32,927 bases of DNA from a virus, in the IMG/VR virus record IMGVR_UViG_3300025101_000093, positions 1-32,927 of that record, one strand, 5' to 3'. A program made the position numbers and the translations under genes. Every line of letters starts with the position of its first letter. Position 1 is the first letter of the stretch. Of this stretch, positions 1 through 6,737 are shown piece by piece. Below the pieces are notes generated by a model. It did no database searches. It was not told where the DNA came from and saw only the letters and a list, made by a program, of their open reading frames with translations.

Positions 1-81
1 CTTATAGCAGAAAAAGAATTAGAACAAATGGATGTGTCTAACGATAATTGGGAAATACATGAACTTACTAACACAGAATAG
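1..81 (+). CDS. C-terminal end of an unidentified protein (partial)
   Basis: Frame 1 is open from the first base to TAG at 79-81 and encodes the last 26 residues of a protein, ending in EIHELTNTE. The start lies outside the window. The tail is acidic and too short to assign to a family. It overlaps the next gene's ATG by 23 bases, the same tight packing seen through the rest of the plus-strand block, which supports it being the real end of an upstream gene in the same operon. Confidence 0.6.
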   Translation, partial: LIAEKELEQMDVSNDNWEIHELTNTE

Positions 82-664
82 CAAGCTTAAAAAAACATCC
101 AAAGAACTTGGTGTTAAAGTATACAACTTTGGTATACCTGCGTACAAATCTGCTAGTGGTAAACTAACTTGTCCTTTTGCTGACGAGTGCGTAAAGTTTT
201 GTTACGCAAAGAAAGGCGCATACATATGGAGTAATGTGCAGCCTGCCTTTGAAAAACGTTACCAGCTTACACTTACAGATCAATTTGTAGAAGCTATGTC
301 CAAGGAAATTCTAAAAAAACAACCAGATTTTGTACGTGTACATGACTCTGGCGACTACTATTCACCTAAATATTTACATAAATGGATAGATCTTGCAGTA
401 ATGCATCACGCAGTTAAGTTCTACAGTTACACTAATTGCGTAAAAATGCTAAAAGAAGCAAAACTACCAGATAATTATGACATTATATTTTCTGATAGCG
501 GTAAACAAAAACACCTGATTAACAGAAAAATAGATAGACATACAAAAATATTTGATAATTATCAAGAACTACTAGATAATAATTATATCAATGCATCACA
601 AATAGACCTGTATGCTACAAAATGGTTTAATAAAAATAATAAAGTAGGACTAATAAAACATTAA
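59..664 (+). CDS. GP88-like phage protein with a cysteine cluster
   Basis: A 201 aa protein. I chose ATG at 59 (MNLLTQNSKL) over the in-frame upstream start at 32, because 32 would overlap the upstream gene far more. Near the N-terminus is a cysteine set, C38-x5-C44-x3-C48, within LTCPFADECVKFCYAKKGAY. A second conserved-looking stretch is FVRVHDSGDYYSPKYLHKW, followed by a YSYTNC segment. This pattern resembles the phage 'gene product 88' family, which is common in phages and has no established biochemical role. The cysteines could bind metal or an iron-sulfur cluster, but that is inference. It sits at the head of the replication block. Confidence 0.65.
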   Translation: MNLLTQNSKLKKTSKELGVKVYNFGIPAYKSASGKLTCPFADECVKFCYAKKGAYIWSNVQPAFEKRYQLTLTDQFVEAMSKEILKKQPDFVRVHDSGDYYSPKYLHKWIDLAVMHHAVKFYSYTNCVKMLKEAKLPDNYDIIFSDSGKQKHLINRKIDRHTKIFDNYQELLDNNYINASQIDLYATKWFNKNNKVGLIKH

Positions 665-666
665 CT

Positions 667-840
667 ATGCAAAAAATAGATTTAAAGACTAAAATAAAAA
701 ATTATATAGAGTGGTATTTACAAGATTGTGACAGTCCAGTAAATGAATTAGAATATTTAATAACTTTAATAATAGATAGTGGAGGAAAAGAAAAAGAAAA
801 AATTATGGAAGTTCTAGACATACATAGTCAAAATAAATAA
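667..840 (+). CDS. small hypothetical protein (57 aa)
   Basis: The ORF runs from ATG at 667, two bases after the previous stop, to TAA at 838-840. It encodes MQKIDLKTKIKNYIEWYLQD and continues to SQNK. The composition is ordinary for a short helical soluble protein (alternating charged and hydrophobic residues). I do not recognise a family. Support comes from the fit between flanking genes on the same strand, an AT-rich leader and no competing ORF. Confidence 0.6.
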   Translation: MQKIDLKTKIKNYIEWYLQDCDSPVNELEYLITLIIDSGGKEKEKIMEVLDIHSQNK

Positions 841-862
841 TAACAATAAAATCAAAATAATT

Positions 863-1309
863 ATGGGAACAAGAAGCTTAACTTACATAGAAGAAACACA
901 TCAAACTGCAATAGCTGATGAAGAAAATAATAATGAGGTACATGAAACAAAACAAAACATACTTTGTATGTATCGTCAGTATGATGGCTATCTTAGTGGT
1001 CATGGTGCAGAGCTTGCTGAGTTTTTGCAAGACTTTAATGTTGTTAATGGTTACAATCATGATACTCCTAAACGCTCTGCGAATGGTATGGGATGTTTGG
1101 CAGCGCAACTAATTGCACATTTTAAAGATGGTATCGGTAATATATACATACACGAACCAAACGATTCAAATTGTGGCGAAGAATACACTTACACTATTTA
1201 TGAAAAAGACGGAAAAGTTCGTATTCGTGCGTATGATGTTTGGGCAAAAAATATTATATTTGATGGTTCGCCTGAATATATGCTTGCATTAGCAGAAGCA
1301 CAAGTATGA
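863..1309 (+). CDS. conserved phage hypothetical protein, MGTRSLT type
   Basis: A 148 aa protein starting MGTRSLTYIEE and containing LCMYRQYDGYLSGHGAELAEFL, split here as LCMYRQYDGY then LSGHGAELAEFL. Proteins opening with this MGTRSLT...MYRQxDGY...GHG pattern recur in phage genomes; the function is unknown to me. The second half carries an EYTYTIYEKDGKVRI segment that looks like beta strands. It has no signal peptide or membrane segment, so it is probably cytosolic. The start is preceded by the A-rich leader AAAATCAAAATAATT. Its stop overlaps the next start. Confidence 0.7.
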   Translation: MGTRSLTYIEETHQTAIADEENNNEVHETKQNILCMYRQYDGYLSGHGAELAEFLQDFNVVNGYNHDTPKRSANGMGCLAAQLIAHFKDGIGNIYIHEPNDSNCGEEYTYTIYEKDGKVRIRAYDVWAKNIIFDGSPEYMLALAEAQV

Positions 1310-1467
1310 AACTAATAGTATTAAATTTTTTCAAAGACATTACTTACATCTATACAATAGATGAAAGAATAAATGATGATGAGGTAGATGACTTATTAAG
1401 AGAAATGGGTCACAGCCCTACACATTGTCAATGGATGTTAACTAATAATGAAATTATAATAAAATGA
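1306..1467 (+). CDS. small hypothetical protein (53 aa)
   Basis: The ORF overlaps the previous stop by four bases (ATGA at 1306-1309) and ends in TGA at 1465-1467, itself overlapping the next ATG. It encodes MKLIVLNFFKDITYIYTIDE and continues to NNEIIIK. It is acidic in the middle (RINDDEVDDLL) and has no recognised family. The ATGA coupling on both sides is the main evidence that it is translated. Confidence 0.6.
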   Translation: MKLIVLNFFKDITYIYTIDERINDDEVDDLLREMGHSPTHCQWMLTNNEIIIK

Positions 1468-1691
1468 CATACGATCAATGGAAACTAAGCAATCCAGTAG
1501 ATGATGGTTGCGGATACGACATGGTATCATCATGCTGCGGTACACATTATGACGAAGACGAAGATAACGTTACATGGTGTGCAGACTGCGGTGATGACTG
1601 TGATATTATAGAAGACTACGAATACATAGCAATACGTAAAGAAAATTATTTAGAAATGATGGAGGACGAAAGACGCATATTTCGTAAATAA
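1464..1691 (+). CDS. small zinc-ribbon-like protein
   Basis: A 75 aa acidic protein with six cysteines: C16, C24, C25, C39, C42 and C46, in CGYDM...SCCGTHYDED...WCADCGDDC. The CC...CxxCxxxC spacing resembles the short zinc-binding ribbons often encoded among phage replication genes, so metal binding is likely but the target is unknown. It starts inside the ATGA overlap with the upstream small ORF. It is the last gene before a promoter-like gap, so the first transcription unit may end here. Confidence 0.65.
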   Translation: MTYDQWKLSNPVDDGCGYDMVSSCCGTHYDEDEDNVTWCADCGDDCDIIEDYEYIAIRKENYLEMMEDERRIFRK

Positions 1692-1694
1692 TTA

Positions 1695-1702
1695 TATATT
1701 TG
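1695..1702 (+). promoter_or_regulatory. Bacteroidota-type -7 box (TATATTTG)
   Basis: TATATTTG matches the Bacteroidota -7 consensus TAnnTTTG. It lies in the 32-base gap before the helicase ATG at 1724, so transcription could begin about 1709. No clear TTG/TTTG -33 element is seen at the expected distance. Chance matches are common in DNA this AT-rich, so position is the main support. Confidence 0.4.
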
Positions 1703-1723
1703 TCGCTTCAAACAAAAATCAAA

Positions 1724-3013
1724 ATGACCAACTATGATATAGCACAAACTCTTCTTGGTAAATTAATTGTAAATCCTAAATTAATTGACAAGTTTTACAA
1801 ACTATTACATGTAGACTTATTTGAACATGATATGCATAGATCAACCTTTCATGCTCTTATAAGTCTACACGAACAGAACAAAACCATAGATGTTATAACT
1901 GTTTCTAAATTAATAAAAGGGGAAAACATAGTTTTAGAGCTTTCATTAATGACAGACAGAGCGTATGATTTTACAGAAGCTATCACCTGTATAGGTGTGC
2001 TAACGGAAGATTTTCAAAAAAGAACTTTGTCGGGTATTGTGCATGATGTGCATAATCAATTAAGTAATCATGAAGAGCTTGAGCTTATCGTAGGTAAATT
2101 GACGGATGAAATGTCTAAATTGCAAATAGGGCAACCAGAACAATTAGTAGACATCAAAACACAAATACAAAACTTTTTAAAAGATGTAGAAGTGCGTATG
2201 AATACTGATGGTTTATTAGGTATAGCTTCTGGCTATAAAGACATTGATAGATTTACTGGTGGTTGGCAAGAAACTGATTTAATTATAGTCGGTGGCGCAT
2301 CATCTATGGGTAAAACTAGCTTTGCTTTAGCTTTAGCATATAATGCAGCAAAATATACAGATACACCAACAGTAATATTTTCGTACGAAATGAGCGCATT
2401 ACAGTTAGTAAGAAGACTGGCTTCAATGGAGTCAGAAATAAATAATAAATACATAACAAATGGTACTTTAAATATTAATGAATTAGAAAAAATACATGAA
2501 GCTATAGGTAATATAGAAAATTTACCATTAAATATAGACGAGGGTAATTTAACATCATTATCATATTTAGTACACAGAATTAAAGAATATGTCAAAACAA
2601 AAAAAGTAAAATTAGTCATGATAGATTATTTACAATTAGTTAGTTCAAAAAACAAAGCTGGTAGTCGTGAGCAGGAAGTTAGTAAAGTAGCTAGAACATT
2701 AAAAAATTTAGCGAAAGAACTTAACATTACTGTTATTGCGCTTAGCCAGTTAAACAGAGGTGTAGGAATGCGTAACAATAGCAAGCCTACATTAGCCGAT
2801 CTAAGAGAATCAGGCGAAATAGAACAAGCTGCAGATGTGGTTATGCTTATATATCGCCCTGAATACTACGGTATAGAATATAACGATGACGGCAAAGAAA
2901 GTAAAGGCACTGCTAATATAATTTTTGCAAAAGGTAGAAATATAGGTGTAGGTGAAATTACTTTAAAATTTAAAAGTGAAATAACAAAATTTATAGACTA
3001 TGAAAATGCATAA
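1724..3013 (+). CDS. dnaB: replicative DnaB-family DNA helicase
   Basis: A 429 aa hexameric 5'-3' replicative helicase. The N-terminal DnaB domain (about residues 1-95) has IAQTLLGKLIVNPKLID and the DLFEHDMHRSTFHAL segment. A linker follows, then the RecA-like ATPase domain: Walker A GGASSMGKTS (190-199), Walker B LVMIDYLQLV (297-306) and SQLNRG (341-346), followed by LADLRESGEIEQAADVV, the usual helicase motif 4 region. Length is close to bacterial DnaB (about 450-470 aa). I chose ATG 1724 rather than TTG 1700, because 1700 lies in the promoter-like TATATTTG box. No primase or loader is visible in the window. It unwinds the fork with the SSB-like protein encoded downstream. Confidence 0.95.
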   Translation: MTNYDIAQTLLGKLIVNPKLIDKFYKLLHVDLFEHDMHRSTFHALISLHEQNKTIDVITVSKLIKGENIVLELSLMTDRAYDFTEAITCIGVLTEDFQKRTLSGIVHDVHNQLSNHEELELIVGKLTDEMSKLQIGQPEQLVDIKTQIQNFLKDVEVRMNTDGLLGIASGYKDIDRFTGGWQETDLIIVGGASSMGKTSFALALAYNAAKYTDTPTVIFSYEMSALQLVRRLASMESEINNKYITNGTLNINELEKIHEAIGNIENLPLNIDEGNLTSLSYLVHRIKEYVKTKKVKLVMIDYLQLVSSKNKAGSREQEVSKVARTLKNLAKELNITVIALSQLNRGVGMRNNSKPTLADLRESGEIEQAADVVMLIYRPEYYGIEYNDDGKESKGTANIIFAKGRNIGVGEITLKFKSEITKFIDYENA

Positions 3014-3158
3014 AATTATTGAAAAATATCCAATAACAGTTTTATTTATTTTTGCATCCTTCATATATTTTACGTGGCGCATAATGCTTAGTTTGTTTAT
3101 TGCTGCACTTATTATTTTTCCTATCTATTTAGCTGTTCAAATTTTTAATGATAAATAA
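3000..3158 (+). CDS. small membrane protein with two hydrophobic segments
   Basis: A 52 aa ORF starting 14 bases inside the end of the helicase gene (ATG 3000) and ending in TAA at 3156-3158. Two hydrophobic stretches are visible, ITVLFIFASFIYFTW (about 12-26) and MLSLFIAALIIFPIYLAVQI (about 29-48), so it is probably an inner-membrane hairpin. Function unknown. A small membrane protein among replication genes might modify the host envelope, but nothing in the sequence says so. A promoter-like box follows immediately. Confidence 0.6.
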   Translation: MKMHKIIEKYPITVLFIFASFIYFTWRIMLSLFIAALIIFPIYLAVQIFNDK

Positions 3159-3165
3159 AAAATAG

Positions 3166-3173
3166 TATATTTG
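3166..3173 (+). promoter_or_regulatory. Bacteroidota-type -7 box (TATATTTG)
   Basis: The same octamer as at 1695-1702, in the 22-base gap between the small membrane protein and the HU-like gene, eight bases before the ATG at 3181. Transcription from it would be leaderless or nearly so. No convincing -33 element is seen. Repetition of the exact octamer in several gaps is the reason for listing it. Confidence 0.4.
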
Positions 3174-3180
3174 CTTAATA

Positions 3181-3450
3181 ATGAATAGGAAAGATAAGCA
3201 AAAATCTAAGTTTAAATCTATAATTAATGAGATTGCTTACGATCTAGGCATTAACAAAAAACTTGTCAAAGAAGTGCTAATTCTTACCTTTAAAGAGGTA
3301 GCGGTTATACTGCTGCTTAGAGGTAAAAATGTAATGATAAGGCGTTTTGTAAAATTTGTAGTTGCAGCTGCAGCTATAAGAAAGATTAAAAAACAAAATA
3401 AAGAAAACAAAAATGAATTTAAACGATCTAAAGAAAGAACTACCGTATAA
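3181..3450 (+). CDS. HU/IHF-like small DNA-binding protein
   Basis: An 89 aa very basic protein. The core IINEIAYDLGINKKLVKEVL (about 15-34), then TFKEVAVILLLRGKNVMIRRFVKFV, resembles the N-terminal helices and first strand of HU/IHF-like proteins (pattern I-x-E-I-A-x-x-L-G-x-x-K...V-K-E). It is shorter than HU at the DNA-binding arm and ends in a Lys/Arg-rich tail, so this is a minimal or diverged member. It may compact phage DNA or act as a regulator. The end overlaps the annealing-protein gene by 38 bases in another frame. The family call is by pattern only. Confidence 0.55.
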   Translation: MNRKDKQKSKFKSIINEIAYDLGINKKLVKEVLILTFKEVAVILLLRGKNVMIRRFVKFVVAAAAIRKIKKQNKENKNEFKRSKERTTV

Positions 3451-3892
3451 GTGGCGTGTACAATCCACTAAGTATGGAAAAACTACATGTGTGGCGTATA
3501 TAGACGCTAGAGATTGCCAAGACTTACTAGATGAAGTATGTGGCCCAGAAAACTGGCAAAGTATATTTTACGAAGAGAATGGATTATTATTCTGTAAAGT
3601 AGGTATTCTTTGTAATGATATTAGCACACAAGAATATAATTGGGTATGGAAATCAGACACAGGATCAGAATCTAATGTAGAAAAAGATAAAGGTCACGTA
3701 TCAGATGCATTTAAGCGTGCATGTGTATCGTGGGGTATAGGCAGATTCTTATATAGACTACCAATACAAACTTTAACTACAAAACAATGGAAAGGTAAAG
3801 ACTATCCTTATGCTCCAGAAAAAGATAAAATTATATTTGATGGCGACACGCTAACTAAATACATAAATTGGAAAATTAAAAATAATAAATAA
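3413..3892 (+). CDS. Rad52-like single-strand annealing protein
   Basis: A 159 aa protein resembling the Rad52/Rad22 family annealing proteins used by phages (Sak-like). Diagnostic features are the early LPYKWRVQS, the VWKSDTGSESN strand and the helix SDAFKRACVSWGIGRFLY (97-114), a pattern typical of the Rad52 annealing core. It would bind ssDNA and anneal complementary strands during phage recombination and possibly recombination-dependent replication. The partner nuclease is probably the RecE-like exonuclease at 5928, with the SSB-like protein at 4083. The eukaryotic C-terminal Rad51-binding part is absent, as usual in phages. It overlaps the HU-like gene at its start and touches the next start (TAATG). 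Confidence 0.8.
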   Translation: MNLNDLKKELPYKWRVQSTKYGKTTCVAYIDARDCQDLLDEVCGPENWQSIFYEENGLLFCKVGILCNDISTQEYNWVWKSDTGSESNVEKDKGHVSDAFKRACVSWGIGRFLYRLPIQTLTTKQWKGKDYPYAPEKDKIIFDGDTLTKYINWKIKNNK

Positions 3893-4080
3893 TGGAAACA
3901 TACATACCAAAAAATAGTATAAATACTCCGTTAAAGCCTACAACTGAAGAGCTTGTAGAAAAACTACAGGAGTATAGAAAAGAAAACGAAAGATTAAGAA
4001 AAAATAATGAGCTTTACAAATTACAAATAATTGAAGCTAGAGAAAAATTAAACCAAATAAATAAAATTATAAACGAATAA
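3892..4080 (+). CDS. small coiled-coil protein (62 aa)
   Basis: The start shares one base with the previous stop. From residue 17 to the end the sequence is an almost uninterrupted charged heptad pattern (LVEKLQEYRKENERLRKNNE, then LYKLQIIEAREKLNQINK), predicting one long coiled coil. No family recognised. Its place between annealing protein and SSB suggests an accessory role in recombination, which is inference from position only. Confidence 0.65.
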   Translation: METYIPKNSINTPLKPTTEELVEKLQEYRKENERLRKNNELYKLQIIEAREKLNQINKIINE

Positions 4081-4082
4081 AT

Positions 4083-4655
4083 ATGGCACTACCTTTTAAT
4101 TTAAACACAACAACAAGTACAAAAGCGCAAGGTGAAAAAGTAGAATACATTGAGCCTGGAGCGCATCATTGTAAAATAACAGGATTAACAACATCAGACA
4201 ATCTTGAAAATTATAACGGATCACCATTTATACAATACACTGTAAAGAGTACAAATGGAAAAATAGGTAGGTGTAGATTTTGGGTTGTAAAAGAATCTGA
4301 CAAGCCATCTACAAAAGAATGGAAAACTAAACAAATTAAAGACTTTCTTATTAATGCAGGTGTAAAAGACTTTAGTGATGATAGCACTGCTATGAACGCA
4401 GCTATACATCAAGACTTAATGATAGCTTTTATATCAGAAGAATACATAGGTATTAATAAGGAAACAGAAGAACCTGTTATAAGGACAGCTGTAAAATATA
4501 GATGGTCTTCTAAAGTAGGAGGTAAATGTACCTACAATAATGAGATGAATAAAACATTAAGCGAAGAAGATATGGCTGAATTTAGCAATAGACATGCATC
4601 ATGGGGCAGAGCAAAGGCAGTGGTGCAAGATACTGATGATGATATGCCGTTCTAA
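4083..4655 (+). CDS. ssb: single-stranded DNA-binding protein (SSB-like)
   Basis: A 190 aa protein of SSB character. The N-terminal two-thirds is strand-rich (HHCKITGLTT, FIQYTVKSTNGKIGRCRFWV, IRTAVKYRWSS), compatible with an OB fold. The C-terminus is the acidic tip DTDDDMPF (183-190), closely matching the bacterial SSB tail DDDIPF that recruits partner enzymes. It is not a close match to E. coli SSB over the fold, so it is a phage-type SSB. It would coat ssDNA at the fork and during strand annealing. It lies between the annealing protein and the resolvase. Confidence 0.75.
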   Translation: MALPFNLNTTTSTKAQGEKVEYIEPGAHHCKITGLTTSDNLENYNGSPFIQYTVKSTNGKIGRCRFWVVKESDKPSTKEWKTKQIKDFLINAGVKDFSDDSTAMNAAIHQDLMIAFISEEYIGINKETEEPVIRTAVKYRWSSKVGGKCTYNNEMNKTLSEEDMAEFSNRHASWGRAKAVVQDTDDDMPF

Positions 4656-4672
4656 ATAAATTAAAATTTTAC

Positions 4673-4680
4673 TATATTTG
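4673..4680 (+). promoter_or_regulatory. Bacteroidota-type -7 box (TATATTTG)
   Basis: The third exact TATATTTG on this strand, in the 29-base gap before the resolvase gene and only four bases from its ATG. If used, the transcript would begin inside the annotated 5' end, so it may serve the following DnaA-like gene instead, or the match may be accidental. Confidence 0.3.
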
Positions 4681-4684
4681 CCAG

Positions 4685-5050
4685 ATGTGTGCAATTTTTA
4701 TACCAAAGAATGTACCGTCTAGCAAAAATAGTAAGCAATGGACAGGTAAATATTTAGTACATTCTAAAACAGTTAGAAATTACATAAAAGAAACGAAAGC
4801 AGATTGGATCAAAAACAAACAAAAATTTTTAGAATTGATAAAAGATAAACAAAAACCTTACAATATAAAATTTACATTTATTAGAGACACAAGACGTAAA
4901 TTTGATTACATTAACCCTTGTCAAACAATACAGGATTTAATGGAGCAATATGGTTACGTAGAAAATGATAATTGTGAAAATATAATACCTAGCTTTGGTG
5001 TATACTCAGTAGACAAAAACAAAGCTGGTGTAAAAATAGAAGTGTTATGA
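4685..5050 (+). CDS. rusA: RusA-like Holliday junction resolvase
   Basis: A 121 aa protein of the usual RusA length. The opening FIPKNVPSSKN and KYLVHSKTVRNYIK match the family's substrate-loop region. The core is RRKFDYINPCQTIQDL, then MEQYGYVENDNCENIIP. Asp residues D74, D84 and D95 fit the metal-binding positions, but the usual D-x-D-N is D-Y-I-N here, so the second acidic residue is replaced. RusA enzymes cut four-way junctions as symmetric dimers. With the annealing protein and exonuclease it would complete a phage recombination set. Activity is less certain than family membership because of the altered motif. Overlaps the next gene by four bases. Confidence 0.7.
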   Translation: MCAIFIPKNVPSSKNSKQWTGKYLVHSKTVRNYIKETKADWIKNKQKFLELIKDKQKPYNIKFTFIRDTRRKFDYINPCQTIQDLMEQYGYVENDNCENIIPSFGVYSVDKNKAGVKIEVL

Positions 5051-5487
5051 CAAAAAATGTTTTTTTAAAAGATTATTTTGAAGAATATTGCGAAAAAGTT
5101 GAAATGACTATAGAGCAATTATACTCTAAATCTAGAAAAAGAGATTTAGTAGAAAAAAGAATGTCTATTATGTACGTTTTAAGAAAATCAGTAGGCATGA
5201 CTTTGCATACAATAGCAGAGTCTTTAAATAAAAATCACGCTACTGTAATTCATGCAGTCAAAACTATTGAAGACTTTATAAAAGTGTATCCACACATAAG
5301 AATGCATTGTGAACTAGCAGAAGAAGCGCTGTTAAATCATAAAGAAAATTTAGTAGAATATTTTAAAACACCTATACTGTCAGAAATAGAAAGAAACAAA
5401 CAACTAGTAGATATTCTGCTAGACAATAATGATAAATTAAAATTAAAAATCAAACAATTAAAAAAAGAATTAGATGAAAAAGAGTAA
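5047..5487 (+). CDS. stand-alone DnaA domain-IV-like DNA-binding protein
   Basis: A 146 aa protein. Residues about 31-74 match the C-terminal DNA-binding domain of DnaA: RDLVEKRMSIMYVLRKSVG, then TLHTIAESLNKNHATVIHAV, with HATVIHA aligned to the DHTTVLHA-type signature helix that reads DnaA boxes. The AAA+ ATPase domain is absent. The C-terminal half (about 95-146) is a Lys/Glu-rich coiled coil. It could mark the phage origin, recruit host initiation proteins or compete with host DnaA. A DnaA-box-like sequence lies in the gap downstream at 5849-5857. Overlaps both neighbours. Confidence 0.75.
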   Translation: MTKNVFLKDYFEEYCEKVEMTIEQLYSKSRKRDLVEKRMSIMYVLRKSVGMTLHTIAESLNKNHATVIHAVKTIEDFIKVYPHIRMHCELAEEALLNHKENLVEYFKTPILSEIERNKQLVDILLDNNDKLKLKIKQLKKELDEKE

Positions 5488-5809
5488 AAAAATTGAAATA
5501 ACTATTACAGGAGAAAAGTTTAAAGTAGAAGAAAAAGTTAACGAAACTTTAAAGTCTATGTCAGAAGCATTAAGATCGCATGAAGTGGCTTTGTTGACTT
5601 GGGTACACAAAGACTATACTTCAGAGGGTAAATTTACAAAAAAAGAGGTAGACAGCTTTAGAAACAGCTTAGAAGAATACTGTATGCAGATACCAGAGGC
5701 TGATAAAATTTTAGAAAGAATGAAAGAAATAGATGATAAATTAGAGCAAGACATACAGGAAAGGCTAAAAGAAAAACAAAAAGTTCAAAACAAAGAAGAG
5801 AAAGAATAG
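5474..5809 (+). CDS. hypothetical acidic coiled-coil protein (111 aa)
   Basis: Starts inside the end of the DnaA-like gene and ends in a long charged helix (KEIDDKLEQDIQERLKEKQK). The N-terminus, KIEITITGEKFKVEEKVNET, could be a short beta hairpin. I recognise no family. It is the last gene before the only substantial gap in this block. Confidence 0.65.
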   Translation: MKKSKKIEITITGEKFKVEEKVNETLKSMSEALRSHEVALLTWVHKDYTSEGKFTKKEVDSFRNSLEEYCMQIPEADKILERMKEIDDKLEQDIQERLKEKQKVQNKEEKE

Positions 5810-5829
5810 GGGGCTAAGAATATATTTAC

Positions 5830-5837
5830 TATTTTTG
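5830..5837 (+). promoter_or_regulatory. possible -7 box (TATTTTTG)
   Basis: TATTTTTG fits TAnnTTTG and lies near the left end of the 118-base gap. It would start a transcript at about 5844 that runs through both hairpins into the exonuclease gene. No clear -33 element. The gap (5810-5927) has no credible ORF. Confidence 0.3.
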
Positions 5838-5851
5838 TAGTGCTTTCTTAT

Positions 5852-5875
5852 CCATGTTCACATGGTTTTTGTTTT
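5852..5875 (+). terminator. small hairpin with T-rich tail, possible intrinsic terminator
   Basis: CCATG (5852-5856), loop TTCA, CATGG (5861-5865), then TTTTTGTTTTG. A five-base-pair stem followed by a T run fits a weak intrinsic terminator closing the 3181-5809 genes. The stem is short for efficient termination. The sequence TTATCCATG just inside it (5849-5857) also resembles a DnaA box in seven of nine positions, so an origin role is an alternative. Confidence 0.4.
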
Positions 5876-5880
5876 GATTC

Positions 5881-5910
5881 ATTAGGGCCCTACTTCGGTA
5901 GGGTCTTAAT
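5881..5910 (+). other. strong 13-bp RNA hairpin with UUCG tetraloop upstream of the exonuclease
   Basis: Arms ATTAGGGCCCTAC (5881-5893) and GTAGGGTCTTAAT (5898-5910) pair over 13 positions, counting two G-U pairs, closed by C(UUCG)G, an exceptionally stable tetraloop. It is among the few GC-rich spots in the early block. It ends 17 bases before the exonuclease ATG and has no T run after it, so it looks more like a leader structure, processing site or transcript-end stabiliser than a simple terminator. Confidence 0.6.
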
Positions 5911-5927
5911 GTATTTAAAATAAATAA

Positions 5928-6737
5928 ATGAAATTAATAACTAATCATAATTTAGACCACGACAGCTATTATATTGATACAGAGTATGTAACAAATAGTA
6001 TGCTGAATAACCTTACAGGCAAATCTCCTGAGTATTTTAAACACATGATAGAGAATCCGCAGCCAGCTTCTTCTGCTATGAAATTTGGATCTGCATTACA
6101 CATGAAGGTTTTACAGCCTGAAGAATACAATAAACATTACGTAGTTATGCCTAAATTTGACAAAAGAACCAAGAAAGGTAAAGAAGATTTTGAGGCATTT
6201 ACCAACAAACATATGTTTAAAACTGTATTGTTGCAAGAAGATCATAACATTATACATGATATGACAAACAAATTATTTCAAGATAAAGATGCTGCACAAT
6301 TATTATCAAACGGCTTAAAAGAACACATAGTTGTTTGGAACAATGAAGAATATAATGTAAATTGCAAAGGTATGTTAGACGTATTTAATAAAGAAAGAAA
6401 TATTATAGTGGATTTAAAAACTACTAAAGATACGTCATACTATGGGTTTGCCAAATCTATTAAAAAATTTAATTATCATAAGCAGGCAGCTTTTTATATG
6501 GATGCAGTTAAGGCTGACGAATATTACATAGTTGCTATAGAGAAAACAAAACCATACAATATAAGCATTGTACAGTTAGGTGATGATCTTATTGACAAGG
6601 GTAGAGAATTGTATAACAATGATTTAGAAATATATAAATATTGTTTAGATAATAATTATTGGCCTGGTCAAGGGTATGATTACCTAGATAAAAAATCAAC
6701 ACGAACTATTCACATAATGACAGAAGACATATTATGA
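5928..6737 (+). CDS. RecE-like PD-(D/E)XK exonuclease (DUF3799-type)
   Basis: A 269 aa protein with the pattern of the RecE/exonuclease-VIII-like nucleases. Residues 54-58 are GSALH (His58, the usual motif-I helix). D151 in CKGMLDVF and D162/K164 in IIVDLKTT form the PD-(D/E)XK metal site, and YHKQAAFY (183-190) supplies the following Q-x-x-x-Y motif. The enzyme would resect dsDNA ends 5'-3' to expose ssDNA for the Rad52-like annealing protein encoded about 2 kb upstream. The order annealing protein, SSB, resolvase, exonuclease suggests one recombination module. It begins after the strong hairpin and overlaps the next gene by four bases. Confidence 0.85.
   Translation: MKLITNHNLDHDSYYIDTEYVTNSMLNNLTGKSPEYFKHMIENPQPASSAMKFGSALHMKVLQPEEYNKHYVVMPKFDKRTKKGKEDFEAFTNKHMFKTVLLQEDHNIIHDMTNKLFQDKDAAQLLSNGLKEHIVVWNNEEYNVNCKGMLDVFNKERNIIVDLKTTKDTSYYGFAKSIKKFNYHKQAAFYMDAVKADEYYIVAIEKTKPYNISIVQLGDDLIDKGRELYNNDLEIYKYCLDNNYWPGQGYDYLDKKSTRTIHIMTEDIL

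Noticed and set aside
878-1112. Overlapping ORFs within the MGTRSLT gene
   Set aside because: Antisense or out-of-frame to a gene with a recognisable conserved start and pattern.
1700-1723. Upstream TTG start for the helicase
   Set aside because: The TTG is part of the TATATTTG promoter-like box, and the ATG at 1724 gives a normal DnaB N-terminus.
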